Part shown: piece after piece, positions 34,799 through 44,411 of the stretch
Layout of the letters: each line of letters starts with the position of its first letter
How positions within the stretch are numbered: the stretch's first letter is position 1
Assembly: GCA_019352875.1 (NCBI GenBank)
Contig: JAAAFW010000015.1
Location: 1,156,056-1,220,055 of the forward strand
Source of the DNA: Pedobacter cryoconitis
GTDB lineage: Bacteria > Bacteroidota > Bacteroidia > Sphingobacteriales > Sphingobacteriaceae
Length of the DNA stretch: 64,000 nucleotides
Reading direction: 5' to 3'
Position numbers and translations under genes: made by a program
The notes under the pieces: generated by a model
The model's database searches: none
What the model saw: the letters and a program-made list of their open reading frames with translations, nothing else
What the model was told of the DNA's origin: nothing

Positions 34799-36568
34799 TT
34801 ATTTGGGGAAGATGAATATCTTTTTAACTCCCATACTGTCTAAGGCAGGCTGAATATAGTAGGCAAAAGTAGGGTGTCCCAGGGCCAGGTTGGTTATGAT
34901 ATAAGCCCGGTCGGCGTGTATATAGGCAAGAGTGGAGGGATAGGGCGTATTGAAATGTATCATTTGCCTTTGCTGACGGACTGCTGCTTTTTTCTGCAAC
35001 GTTGTGATTTGCAGTAAAACGATCAGCGCAGTTATTCCGAAGAGCTTGTTTTTGAAAGAGTCCGGAACCAGAACCAAAATTAAAAGCAGGTAGAGAGTAA
35101 TTACCTGGAATTCGTCCGGCCATAGTTTTTCGATGACCGGGTAGGGGAGATTGTTAATCAGTAGAAGTCCTTTGTTCAGTAGTGTAATCTGCCATTCCAG
35201 AAAGGTTGCAAGGTGTTGGGATTTTAGAATTATAACTAATATTCCACTATACATAATCAATGTAACTGGTATGGTTATAAATATATTACTGATTATAAAT
35301 GTCATTGGGAACAGATGAAAATAATATAAGCTCAACGGGGTAGTAAAAAGCTGTGCAGCAATGGAAAGGGAAACGAGTTCTCCTAGTTTTTTACTTGCCG
35401 GAGTTCGCCAGTTGATCGCGCCGCAAACTATCGGATATAAGTAAATGATACCGCCGACGGCGAGAAAAGAAAGCTGAAATCCAATGTCCCATAGCCAGTA
35501 TGGATTATAGTGCAGCATCCCAAATGCCGCAAGAAAGATCAGGTTTTGATAAGCCGATTTACGGGCCAGCATTTTACTGATCAGAAAGAGTGATAGCATT
35601 ACCGCAGCTCTGATTACCGAAGCAGCATAACCGGTTAACAGGGCATAGAACCAGATAAGGCTCAATAAAATCAATAACTTCAAATACCTTCCGGTTCTGG
35701 TTGTGTTCAGGTGTAGCAACAACCAGTCAAGTACGAAATATATAATTCCCACATGCATACCTGAAACAGAAAGCACATGGATAGTGCCCGTTCTGGAATA
35801 TGCTAACACCAAGGCCTTGTCGAGTTCTGCACGGTAGCCTAGAATCAGGGTGCTCGCAACATCAACTGCATCCTTTTTTACCAACAGTTTACGGTAAAGA
35901 TCTACTTGCTTTTTTCTCCATTTCAGGGCATGTGTTAAGAGCTTATTTCCGGTCTTCTGGTTGAGAAGTAACACATGCTTTTCCTCAGTTAGACAATGGT
36001 GGTAAACCTGTTTTCTGGCAAGCCATTTTTTGTAGTTGAACATGCCCGGATTGAGCGGTGCAGACGTTAGAACGTAACTGCCCGGTATCCAAAGAAGCTG
36101 TCCAAAACTTAGGTCTGAAAGCTGCATTTTAAAAGGCTTAATTTTCACTAATATCTGGCCGGATGCTTTTTTCCTCCGGCCCTTTTTTTGTACTGATTTT
36201 ACTTTTGCGATGAATTGAATTTGCCCGGAGGTTACATTTGGTTCTGTAACAATTTCTACCAGTAACAAATCTGGATTTTTTTTGGAAAAGTGTCCGGAAT
36301 TTATGAGCTCATCGTTAATTTTTCCCAGGACAAAACCATGAATTAAAAAGAGTAAACTGATTAAAATTATGTTTTCATTGATATTATGTGTTGTTTTAAA
36401 TAATCTGTTCAATAAGTTGATTATTAGTAGTATAAAAATATAGTAAAATGCCAAATTGTCGACAAGCAAATTTAATTTGGTAAGATAGCTTTGCTGTGAA
36501 ATGTAAATTCCAGCCAAAAATTGCGGGGTAATCCTGGCAAAAAAAGGAATTCGTGTTGGTATGAACAT
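34799..36568 (-). CDS. comEC: ComEC/Rec2-family DNA-uptake channel protein
   Basis: ComEC forms the inner-membrane DNA-transfer channel in natural transformation. This 589-residue protein has an N-terminal hydrophobic DUF4131-like region (about 1-180). The Competence core follows, marked by VLSVSGMHVGIIYFVLDWL at about 265-290 and YAASVIRAAVMLSLFLISK. It ends with more membrane segments and lacks the C-terminal metallo-beta-lactamase domain of Bacillus ComEC. It is preceded, 1 bp upstream, by the HhH/beta-barrel gene, so the two are almost certainly coexpressed. Confidence 0.9.
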   Translation of the reverse strand: MFIPTRIPFFARITPQFLAGIYISQQSYLTKLNLLVDNLAFYYIFILLIINLLNRLFKTTHNINENIILISLLFLIHGFVLGKINDELINSGHFSKKNPDLLLVEIVTEPNVTSGQIQFIAKVKSVQKKGRRKKASGQILVKIKPFKMQLSDLSFGQLLWIPGSYVLTSAPLNPGMFNYKKWLARKQVYHHCLTEEKHVLLLNQKTGNKLLTHALKWRKKQVDLYRKLLVKKDAVDVASTLILGYRAELDKALVLAYSRTGTIHVLSVSGMHVGIIYFVLDWLLLHLNTTRTGRYLKLLILLSLIWFYALLTGYAASVIRAAVMLSLFLISKMLARKSAYQNLIFLAAFGMLHYNPYWLWDIGFQLSFLAVGGIIYLYPIVCGAINWRTPASKKLGELVSLSIAAQLFTTPLSLYYFHLFPMTFIISNIFITIPVTLIMYSGILVIILKSQHLATFLEWQITLLNKGLLLINNLPYPVIEKLWPDEFQVITLYLLLILVLVPDSFKNKLFGITALIVLLQITTLQKKAAVRQQRQMIHFNTPYPSTLAYIHADRAYIITNLALGHPTFAYYIQPALDSMGVKKIFIFPK

Positions 36569-36569
36569 C

Positions 36570-38657
36570 CTAAAAATTATAGCGGACCTGAAGCCTGGTT
36601 TCGCTCTTTTGACTACCTTGAATCTCTTCCATTCCAGTGCCTGTTTTTACTTTGCCGGGCTGCCAGGTAATTGCATATCTGAACCACATCCTGAACTGTT
36701 TGTTAAAGCTGAAACTTGTGTTGAGGTAGGCTCTGAATCCCTGCCCCTGATAAGGGACTGAACTCCCTGCAAAAAGCACATTATTCTCATAACGGTAGAT
36801 CCGGTTATTATAGGAAGGAATATTAAACCAGCTCACGCGTATATTGCCGCTAAAAGGACTGGCTGTCGCTTTGTAATGCAGGTCTTGCCCCAGTAGTATA
36901 CCATACCCTGCGGGCTGTTGTCCTTTGCTGTATCTCGTGAAATCTGCCAGGTGTCTGAGTCTGATTTTGTCCCCTGCCGGATAGGTCGCATCCAGCCTGA
37001 TCAGGTGAATTTGAATGTCATCCATAACAGGTGTTTTAAGCCCTGATTTTACATTTTCCTCTTTGGATGATGATCTGTACTGAAAAGTATATTCTGTGTC
37101 TCTGGCGGGGCTGTAAAACAGCTTGATTGCATATTCGTTTCCTTGTGATGGAAGGTCTACTCTGTATTTGGCAAACGGGAAGCTAAAAAAGTCAATATAA
37201 CCGGCCAGATTCCACTTTTTGTTAATCCTGTGATTTATTCCTGTATAGAATCCCTTCTCATTCATCGCTGAACTGTTTTTGCCAAATGGCATACTGTAGA
37301 AGCTGATATGGTCTTTACTGTAATTACGAAAAACAACTACAGTTGAGGTTGCAGGGGTAATAGCAGAGATCAGGCCCTGAATCCAGGCATGTCCTCCAGG
37401 ACGGCTGCCGGCGAACTCACCGAAAGTATAGGTGTTCAGAAAAGTGTAATTATAGTGAAAAGCATAATTTTCTCTGGATGTACCGCTGAAATAATTGGAA
37501 CGGTATAATGCGTCTCCTGTAATAAAAGGCAGGCTGTATGTGCTCTTATAAGCGGTAATACCTGTCCGGAAAAATTGGCCGTTGTACTGTATTGCCGTGC
37601 CGGTTACTATCTCTTTAACCGCCCCTTTGTTCCTTATTTCGGATTCAGTTCTGTGTAAGCCACTGCTGCTGATATTGCTGATTACTGCAGTTTTATCAGT
37701 GAGATAACTAATAGAAGCATCTGAATTTTTAATTGATATAAAATTAGTTAATAACATGCTTTTAAATATTTTATATTCATGTGAAAATCCTCTGAAGTAA
37801 TTTTGTTCCCCTGCTGAAAAGTAAGACTGCAAGCCCATATCCTTTTTTGCAGCACCTGCCACGTCGGCTCCCCTTCCGAACGAAGTTCCGCTCCAAAGAC
37901 TAAGGCCCTGTCCAAATTGCAGACTGTAATCTCCAATAATTAGTTTGCTGATCCTGCCTTTTCCGGTATAGGTGATATTAGCAGAAATGAAATCAAATCC
38001 ATAAGGATTGCTTCCTTTCAGGAATTGTTCGCCCGGGTCTTTCTCCATTAGCAGCATAACCTTAATTCCAGGTTCCAGGGTAAGTCTGTATTTGAGCAGC
38101 AAGTGATCAGGGCTTCCGGAATAATAGGATTTTTCTTTTTTCGTATAGCCTTTTTTTCGCTGATAAATCCGCGTGTGCCGGAGGATGAGATCATGTTCGC
38201 TTTTACTGAATAGATCTTTGAATTGCGGAAGTTTGCCTTCAGCCTGATCACAGGTGATATAGGGAGAAATCTGTCTGATAAATTCCGGACTGAAACCACG
38301 GACTACCTGGAGTTCGGAGATTTCTTTCAGTGGACCATTTTTATGGATATGCTGTAAAAGATCATAAATCTGAAGCGGCGTGAAGAAGAATATCTGGGTG
38401 AGCCCTGTCTCACCTGCCTGATTAAGGGCAACCGGTTTTTTCCGGAGCTGTTCAAGTTTCTGAGTCAGTAAGGCAAGCTGTTCCTCAGATTGCTCTCCTT
38501 CGTCAAGCCAGGTATAGAAAGATAGTGCTTCTTGTGTTTCCTGTGCGTAGCAGCATATGCAGGTCAGAAATAAGAGAATTACCACCCCTGGTCTCAGGTA
38601 TAGAAGATGGCTGGAGACCGGGTTTTTTAGGGGAGTGGCAAAGAACTTTGGCTTCAT
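36570..38657 (-). CDS. Helix-hairpin-helix protein with outer-membrane beta-barrel
   Basis: I choose the ATG at 38657 (MKPKFFATPLK); the upstream candidate is a TTG. The 695-residue product has a signal peptide ending near residue 39. A helix-hairpin-helix region lies at about 77-135, with VALNQAGETGLTQIFFFT and LKEISELQVVRGFSPEF. This resembles ComEA-type DNA-binding motifs. The remaining ~550 residues alternate aromatic and small residues and end RLQVRYNF, typical of an outer-membrane barrel. The placement 1 bp before comEC suggests a role in DNA uptake across the outer membrane, which is an inference. Confidence 0.85.
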   Translation of the reverse strand: MKPKFFATPLKNPVSSHLLYLRPGVVILLFLTCICCYAQETQEALSFYTWLDEGEQSEEQLALLTQKLEQLRKKPVALNQAGETGLTQIFFFTPLQIYDLLQHIHKNGPLKEISELQVVRGFSPEFIRQISPYITCDQAEGKLPQFKDLFSKSEHDLILRHTRIYQRKKGYTKKEKSYYSGSPDHLLLKYRLTLEPGIKVMLLMEKDPGEQFLKGSNPYGFDFISANITYTGKGRISKLIIGDYSLQFGQGLSLWSGTSFGRGADVAGAAKKDMGLQSYFSAGEQNYFRGFSHEYKIFKSMLLTNFISIKNSDASISYLTDKTAVISNISSSGLHRTESEIRNKGAVKEIVTGTAIQYNGQFFRTGITAYKSTYSLPFITGDALYRSNYFSGTSRENYAFHYNYTFLNTYTFGEFAGSRPGGHAWIQGLISAITPATSTVVVFRNYSKDHISFYSMPFGKNSSAMNEKGFYTGINHRINKKWNLAGYIDFFSFPFAKYRVDLPSQGNEYAIKLFYSPARDTEYTFQYRSSSKEENVKSGLKTPVMDDIQIHLIRLDATYPAGDKIRLRHLADFTRYSKGQQPAGYGILLGQDLHYKATASPFSGNIRVSWFNIPSYNNRIYRYENNVLFAGSSVPYQGQGFRAYLNTSFSFNKQFRMWFRYAITWQPGKVKTGTGMEEIQGSQKSETRLQVRYNF

Positions 38658-38669
38658 AAAAGCCAAAGT
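38645..38669 (-). promoter_or_regulatory. 9-bp hairpin with the barrel gene's start codon in its loop
   Basis: ACTTTGGCT (38645-38653) and AGCCAAAGT (38661-38669) are a perfect inverted pair. The 7-nt loop holds the ATG of the HhH/barrel gene (38657). Few T follow, so it is a weak terminator at best. Confidence 0.5.
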
Positions 38670-38703
38670 AATACCCTTAAAAGTTATTTAGTTAACCTCG
38701 TAT

Positions 38704-39039
38704 TTATATTTCATCGTTAAGCTTAACAAGAAAGTCTTTTAGACGTTCCAGTGAAGCAATAATCTTCTGATTTTCTTTAACGTCGCCACTATTGTTTTTC
38801 AGATGATCTTTAGCCCCCTTTAATGTGAAGCCTTTGTCGTCCACGAGGTGAAATATGATCTTCAGATTTTCAATATCCTCAGGGGTGAACAGACGGTTGC
38901 CCTTCTTGTTTTTCTTAGGTTGAAGGACGTCAAATTCTTTTTCATAAAAACGGATCTGAGAAGCATTTACACCGAACATTTCCGTCACTTCCCCCATTGT
39001 GTAATACATTTTATTAATTTCCCGTTCCTTATATGGCAT
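38704..39039 (-). CDS. MerR-family transcriptional regulator
   Basis: This 111-residue protein is a short MerR-type regulator with the winged-helix signature YTMGEVTEMFGVNASQIRFYEKEF and a following dimerisation helix (about 80-111). There is no effector-binding domain and no metal-binding cysteines, so it does not look like a metal sensor. It is 46 bp upstream of the HhH/barrel gene on the same strand and divergent from alaS. The regulon is unknown. Confidence 0.92.
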   Translation of the reverse strand: MPYKEREINKMYYTMGEVTEMFGVNASQIRFYEKEFDVLQPKKNKKGNRLFTPEDIENLKIIFHLVDDKGFTLKGAKDHLKNNSGDVKENQKIIASLERLKDFLVKLNDEI

Positions 39040-39086
39040 AGTTGATGATTGATTGTTAGTGGATTATGGCATTTATATAAAGCTTT

Positions 39087-39119
39087 CAAATGTAATGGGA
39101 TTTTAGTAGAATACCGCAA
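39087..39119 (-). promoter_or_regulatory. Promoter of the merR gene
   Basis: On the minus strand TACATTTG (39087-39094) is preceded, after 22 bp, by a TTG element (39117-39119). It is back-to-back with the alaS promoter and the -33 regions interleave. Confidence 0.55.
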
Positions 39120-39135
39120 TAAAATTTTAATTTTG
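39101..39135 (+). promoter_or_regulatory. Promoter of alaS
   Basis: TAATTTTG (39128-39135) matches the -7 box. A T-rich -33 element (39101-39104) lies 23 bp upstream. The leader is about 15 nt. Confidence 0.55.
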
Positions 39136-39155
39136 TTGTATATATTTTACTAGGA

Positions 39156-41855
39156 ATGACAGCAAAAGAAATCAGAAAAGCATATTTAGAATTTTTCGAA
39201 TCAAAACAGCATCAGATTGTAAATTCAGCACCCATCGTAGTCAAAAATGATCCGACCCTGATGTTTACAAATGCGGGTATGAATCAGTTTAAAGATATTT
39301 TCCTGGGAGAGGTGGCGGCACGTTATCCAAGGGTAACTGATACGCAGCGCTGCCTTCGTGTTTCCGGTAAACATAATGACCTGGAGGAAGTAGGTATTGA
39401 TACTTATCACCATACCATGTTCGAGATGCTTGGTAACTGGAGTTTTGGTGATTACTTCAAGAAAGAAGCTATCGCCTGGAGCTGGGAACTTCTGACTAAA
39501 GTATACGGGATACCGGAAGATCAACTATACGTTTCAATTTTTGAAGGAGATGAAAAAGAAGGCTTGCCACGGGATGAAGAAGCTTATGAACTCTGGAAAC
39601 AATTTGTACCGGAAGACCGGATTATCCTGGGTAATAAAAAAGATAATTTCTGGGAGATGGGTGATACAGGGCCTTGTGGTCCGTGTTCCGAAATACATGT
39701 GGACTGCCGTCCTGAACAGCAGAGAAGAGAAGTCTCCGGAAAAGAACTTGTCAATGCAGATCATCCTCAGGTTATAGAGATATGGAATAATGTATTCATG
39801 CAATTTAACCGCTTAAAAGATGGTTCTTTGCAGCCACTGCCTGCAAAGCACGTTGATACAGGAATGGGATTTGAACGTCTGGTACGGGTACTGCAGAAGA
39901 AAGCTTCTAATTACGACACAGATGTATTTCAGCCGCTGATCCAGTTTATCTCCGCCAAATGTGGAATTGAATATGGAATTGCTGAAAAAACAGATATAGC
40001 CATGCGTGTTATGGCAGATCATGTGCGTGCGATTTCGTTCGTTATTGCCGACGGACAATTGCCAGCCAATAATAAAGCGGGTTACGTAATACGCCGGATT
40101 CTGCGCCGTGCAGTACGTTATGCATATACGTTCCTGGATTTGAAAGATCCATTTTTGAACGAGCTGGTGCCGGTATTGGCAGATCAGTTCAAAGGGGTTT
40201 TTGACGAGTTGTATCTGCAAAAAGAATTCGTCCAGAAAGTTGTTCTGGAAGAAGAGATATCTTTCCTGCGTACACTGGCAACAGGTATCCACCGTTTCGA
40301 TAATTACACAAAAAAACAAGCCGATTTTCTAATGTCGGAGAATGCTATAGATCTGGAGAAATCTTTTGAAGATAACTGGGTTTACAGTATTCTGAAAGAT
40401 CAGATGGTTATTTCTGGCGCCTTTGCTTTCGAACTTCAGGATACTTACGGTTTTCCGATCGACCTTACCGAACTGATGGCAAGGGAGAAAAGATGGACCG
40501 TGGATATGGAAGAGTATCAGCGCGCACTTCAAGAGCAAAAATCGAGATCCAGAGCAGCGACCGCTATTGATACCGGCGACTGGATTACTGTAAATGAAGA
40601 TCCTGAAACTGAATTTGTCGGCTATGATTTACTGGAAATCGAAACACGTATTTTAAAATACAGACAGGTAACTGCAAAAGGGAAAGAACAGTATCAGATC
40701 GTTTTGCAGAAAACACCTTTTTATGGCGAAGGCGGTGGTCAGGTCGGTGATACAGGCAGACTGGAAGATCATAGTCGTATGTTCTCGGTTGATATCACAG
40801 ACACGAAAAAAGAGAACGGCGTTATCGTGCATTATACTGATACCCTTCCTGAAGACCTGGAAGGCCAGTTTTGGGCTGTTGTAGACGAAGATAAGCGTCA
40901 GCAGACCAACAACAATCACTCCGCTACGCATTTGCTTCACGCGGCCTTAAAACAAGTCCTTGGAGATCATGTCAATCAGAAGGGGTCTCTGGTTAATCCG
41001 GATTATCTGCGTTTTGACTTTTCTCATTTTGCCAGGGTCACGGATCAGGAACTTGCGAAGATTGAACATATCGTTAACAAAAAAGTAAGAGAGAATATTC
41101 CTTTGCAGGAACAACGTATGGTTGCTTATGATACTGCCGTGAATATGGGGGTAACAGCATTGTTCGGAGAAAAATATGGTGATTTTGTCAGGGTAATTAC
41201 TTTTGATGATCACTATTCAAAAGAACTTTGCGGCGGTACGCATGTACGGGCGACCGGGGAAATAGGATATTTCAAGATCATGTCCGAGAGTGCTGTGGCA
41301 GCTGGTGTGCGTCGTATCGAAGCAATCACTGCAAATAAAGCGGAAGCATTTATTATTGCTCAGGATCAGGAAATAAGCGAACTTAAATCTCTGCTGAAAG
41401 GTAATAAAGATCTTACTGCAGCAGTTACGGCGTTGATAGAAGAGAATGCGAAATTGAAAAAGGATGCAGAAAAAGCCCTCATTGAACGTGCTGGAAACCT
41501 GAAACATGAGCTGGTTCATCACATGAAGACCATTAATGGTGTTAATCTGATTGCAGTGCAGGTAGATCTTCCGCATGCCGATGCGGTGAAGAACCTGGCT
41601 TATAGTCTGAAAGAAATGGTTGATAACCTGCTACTGGTATTAACCACAGTTATTGACGAGAAGCCAGGGATTACAGTGATGGTTTCTGAAAACCTGGTTG
41701 CAGAAAAAGGATTAAATGCTTCAGCAATAGTTAGAGAACTTGCTAAGGAAATTCAGGGCGGAGGTGGCGGACAGCCATTTTATGCTACTGCCGGTGGTAA
41801 GAACCTGGCCGGGTTGCCAGCGGTAATCGAGAAAGCGGCGCAATTGCTTGCTTAA
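39156..41855 (+). CDS. alaS: Alanyl-tRNA synthetase
   Basis: This class II synthetase charges tRNA-Ala. The 899-residue protein is full length. The N-terminal catalytic core contains FTNAGMNQFKDIFLG and NVFMQFNRLKDGSLQPLP. The editing domain has the HxxxH motif in NHSATHLLHAAL and CGGTHVRATGEIG. The C-terminal C-Ala domain follows, with a Gly-rich GGGGGQPFYATAGG near the end. It is a monocistronic gene with a strong terminator. Confidence 0.98.
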   Translation: MTAKEIRKAYLEFFESKQHQIVNSAPIVVKNDPTLMFTNAGMNQFKDIFLGEVAARYPRVTDTQRCLRVSGKHNDLEEVGIDTYHHTMFEMLGNWSFGDYFKKEAIAWSWELLTKVYGIPEDQLYVSIFEGDEKEGLPRDEEAYELWKQFVPEDRIILGNKKDNFWEMGDTGPCGPCSEIHVDCRPEQQRREVSGKELVNADHPQVIEIWNNVFMQFNRLKDGSLQPLPAKHVDTGMGFERLVRVLQKKASNYDTDVFQPLIQFISAKCGIEYGIAEKTDIAMRVMADHVRAISFVIADGQLPANNKAGYVIRRILRRAVRYAYTFLDLKDPFLNELVPVLADQFKGVFDELYLQKEFVQKVVLEEEISFLRTLATGIHRFDNYTKKQADFLMSENAIDLEKSFEDNWVYSILKDQMVISGAFAFELQDTYGFPIDLTELMAREKRWTVDMEEYQRALQEQKSRSRAATAIDTGDWITVNEDPETEFVGYDLLEIETRILKYRQVTAKGKEQYQIVLQKTPFYGEGGGQVGDTGRLEDHSRMFSVDITDTKKENGVIVHYTDTLPEDLEGQFWAVVDEDKRQQTNNNHSATHLLHAALKQVLGDHVNQKGSLVNPDYLRFDFSHFARVTDQELAKIEHIVNKKVRENIPLQEQRMVAYDTAVNMGVTALFGEKYGDFVRVITFDDHYSKELCGGTHVRATGEIGYFKIMSESAVAAGVRRIEAITANKAEAFIIAQDQEISELKSLLKGNKDLTAAVTALIEENAKLKKDAEKALIERAGNLKHELVHHMKTINGVNLIAVQVDLPHADAVKNLAYSLKEMVDNLLLVLTTVIDEKPGITVMVSENLVAEKGLNASAIVRELAKEIQGGGGGQPFYATAGGKNLAGLPAVIEKAAQLLA

Positions 41856-41870
41856 ACTTTTCTCAAATAA

Positions 41871-41907
41871 AAAAGGGGCTGTTCCGATTTGGAACAGCCC
41901 CTTTTTT
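41871..41907. terminator. Bidirectional intrinsic terminator
   Basis: A perfect 15-bp stem (41871-41885 with 41891-41905), 5-nt loop, with A- and T-runs either side. It serves alaS and the convergent P-type ATPase gene. Confidence 0.92.
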
Positions 41908-43876
41908 ATACTTTCATGTTTTGTATTCTAACCGCATTCAGGATTGCAAGGAGTGCAACACCGACATCGGCAATTACGGCTTCCCACAAAGTAGCTATAC
42001 CTCCCGCACCCAGTATAAGAACAATGATCTTAATGGACATCGCCAATGCAATATTTTGCCACACAATTTTTTTAGTGAGGCGCCCAATCTGAATTGCCGT
42101 AACGATTTTACCGGGCTGATCATTCTGAATCACTATATCTGCAGTTTCAATAGTCGCATCACTGCCTAGGCCACCCATTGCAATACCGGCATCTGCAAGC
42201 GCAACAACAGGAGCATCATTAATGCCGTCGCCGGCAAATGCAATATGTCGCCCGGCTTTCTTGAGCTGCTCCAGCTGGCTTACTTTATCTTCAGGAAGCA
42301 GACCGCCATGTGCTTCGTCTATCCCCAGGAGTTTGGCTATTTTGTTTACCACAGCCTGTTTATCTCCACTAAGCATTACCGTATGCAATCCCTGCTTGTG
42401 CATCGCCGAAATCGCTTCTGCCGCATCTGGTTTAAGTTCATCGGCAATCAGAATATGGCCTGCATATTTATTATCAATGGCAATGACAACTATAGTTTCT
42501 TCTTCGTCATTTAAAGCTGCCGGGTAGCTGACCTTAAACTGATCAAGAAGTGCAGTATTACCAGCCAGAACTTTTTTGCCATCTATTTCGCCACTCAGGC
42601 CTTTGCCTGCCACTTCCGCTGTCTCAACTTGCAGAGGAACAAAATCTTTTCCTGCATAAGACACAATGGCTCTGGCAATCGGATGGGTAGACTTGTTTTC
42701 TACCGTGGCAGCAATTCTGATCAGTTCTTTTTCATCACCAGATACAGAGACAACCTGCTGTACCTTGAACACACCTTTAGTCAGTGTGCCGGTTTTATCC
42801 ATAACAACAGTGTCGATGGTTGTCATTACATCCAGAAAATTGGAACCTTTAAATAAAATCCCGTTTTTACTGGCCAGGCCGATGCCTCCAAAATAACCCA
42901 GTGGAATAGAGACGACTAAGGCGCAAGGGCAGCTGATCACCAGAAATACCAATCCGCGGTATAACCAATCTCTGAAGACATAATCGCCGACAAAGAAGAA
43001 AGGAAGAAAAACCACTAATACAGCTAATGCGAATACTATCGGCGTATATACTCTGGCAAACCTGGAGATAAATAACTGTGTTTTAGATTTTCTGGCAGTG
43101 GCATCCTGAACCATTTCCAGGATTTTATTGAGTTTGCTGTCTTTGAATAGTGCAGTTACCGTTACCTCAACAGCATTGTTAAGGTTAATCATGCCTGCCA
43201 GGATACGTTCTCCTGTAGTTTTGGTATCGGGTTTACTTTCTCCGGTTAATGCAGCAGTATTAAAGCTGCCTTTTGCAGATTTCAGCTCGCCATCTAAAGC
43301 AACTTTTTCGCCTGCCTTAATCACTATGATTTCTCCAATTTGAACCTCTGATGGTGCGAGAACGTTTTCTTTACCATCTCTCAGTACAGTGACGGTATCC
43401 GGTCTTATATCCAGCAATGCCTTAATACTTCTTTTGGCTGAATCCACGGCAGAGTCCTGAAACCATTCACCGATGGAGTAGAAGACCATAACAGCAACAC
43501 CTTCACTGAAAGATCCTATCGTAAATGCGCCGATTGTTGCAACACTCATCAGGAAAAATTCATTAAAGAAATCCAGTCTGATTGCTTTTCTGAAAGCAAG
43601 GTTCAGAACCTGATAACCGGAAAGGAGGTAGGCTACGCCGAAAATGAGAAACTCGACGAGCTGACTGAATCTGATTTTAAATCCATAATCCAGAACCAGC
43701 ATTACCATAAGGATCGCTAATCCGCCTAATAAAGGGAGGTGCGATCTCCACCCGGGTTCACCGCCGCAACATCCGCCACCATGATCATGGTCGTCGGTAT
43801 CGGTATGCACATGTTTGCTTTCTTCTTTATGGTCGTGCGTATGGGGAGTGTTGTTTTTTGGATCTGAGGTACACAT
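41906..43876 (-). CDS. P1B-type heavy metal ATPase (Zn/Cd/Pb type)
   Basis: This 656-residue pump exports heavy metal ions using ATP. TGES, the CPC motif in ISCPCALVVSIPLGY, the phosphorylated Asp360 in MDKTGTLTKG, the HP locus in STHPIARAI and GDGINDAP are all present. In place of the common N-terminal HMA domain it has a short His/Asp-rich tail with a CC pair (about 11-40, with HTHDHKEESKHVHTDTDDHD). The CPC motif and lack of a copper-type MXXXS region favour zinc or cadmium. It follows the Fur-family gene by 65 bp, so metal-responsive control is likely. Confidence 0.94.
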   Translation of the reverse strand: MCTSDPKNNTPHTHDHKEESKHVHTDTDDHDHGGGCCGGEPGWRSHLPLLGGLAILMVMLVLDYGFKIRFSQLVEFLIFGVAYLLSGYQVLNLAFRKAIRLDFFNEFFLMSVATIGAFTIGSFSEGVAVMVFYSIGEWFQDSAVDSAKRSIKALLDIRPDTVTVLRDGKENVLAPSEVQIGEIIVIKAGEKVALDGELKSAKGSFNTAALTGESKPDTKTTGERILAGMINLNNAVEVTVTALFKDSKLNKILEMVQDATARKSKTQLFISRFARVYTPIVFALAVLVVFLPFFFVGDYVFRDWLYRGLVFLVISCPCALVVSIPLGYFGGIGLASKNGILFKGSNFLDVMTTIDTVVMDKTGTLTKGVFKVQQVVSVSGDEKELIRIAATVENKSTHPIARAIVSYAGKDFVPLQVETAEVAGKGLSGEIDGKKVLAGNTALLDQFKVSYPAALNDEEETIVVIAIDNKYAGHILIADELKPDAAEAISAMHKQGLHTVMLSGDKQAVVNKIAKLLGIDEAHGGLLPEDKVSQLEQLKKAGRHIAFAGDGINDAPVVALADAGIAMGGLGSDATIETADIVIQNDQPGKIVTAIQIGRLTKKIVWQNIALAMSIKIIVLILGAGGIATLWEAVIADVGVALLAILNAVRIQNMKV

Positions 43877-43941
43877 ATGAATAGGATTTTGCTAATTATT
43901 TAATGCTCTGATACAAAAGTATTAAATAACGTAGCGCAATG

Positions 43942-44364
43942 CTATTGCAAAGTGTGGCAGAGGTTACAGGTTCCTTTTACTACGAGGCTCACTTCCTCTT
44001 CATAAAAACCTTCCGGTAACGATACCTGCGGTATTTGTGTTTTAGGCAGACAGGAAGTTTGCTTACACGTGTTACAGAAAAAATGAACGTGCAGGTCATG
44101 GTGATGGCCGGGGTTGCACTCTTCTGCGCAGAATGCATATTTAGTAATACCTGTTCCATCATCAATGTGGTGAACCAATCCCGATTCTTCAAATTTCTTG
44201 AGTGCACGGTATACCGTAATCCGGTCGCAGGGTTCCAGCCCTTTTTCCAGATCGGTCAGGCTGATCGCCGAAGGCTGGTTCATCAGAAAGTCAAGAACCA
44301 ACAGGCGCATTGCTGTAGGTTTAATGTTTTTTCTTTCCAGAATTACAGGAAGTTCGTCGGACAT
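43942..44364 (-). CDS. Fur-family metal regulator (Zur-like)
   Basis: This 140-residue repressor has the Fur fold: an N-terminal winged helix (KPTAMRLLVLDFLM) and a C-terminal metal/dimer domain with HHDLHVHFFCNTCKQTSC. Two cysteine pairs, CNTC and CNLC, form the structural zinc site. The neighbouring zinc-type P-ATPase favours a Zur role over iron Fur or PerR, but this is inference. A near-consensus -7 box and a 15-bp inverted repeat lie upstream, so autoregulation is plausible. Confidence 0.9.
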   Translation of the reverse strand: MSDELPVILERKNIKPTAMRLLVLDFLMNQPSAISLTDLEKGLEPCDRITVYRALKKFEESGLVHHIDDGTGITKYAFCAEECNPGHHHDLHVHFFCNTCKQTSCLPKTQIPQVSLPEGFYEEEVSLVVKGTCNLCHTLQ

Positions 44365-44391
44365 TGTTTTTTATTTTGAGATAATTAACTC

Positions 44392-44399
44392 CAAATATC
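44392..44399 (-). promoter_or_regulatory. Possible -7 box of the Fur-family gene
   Basis: GATATTTG on the minus strand differs from TAnnTTTG at one base. It lies about 28 bp before the ATG, just inside the large inverted repeat. Confidence 0.4.
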
Positions 44400-44411
44400 G
44401 GAATAAAAAAA

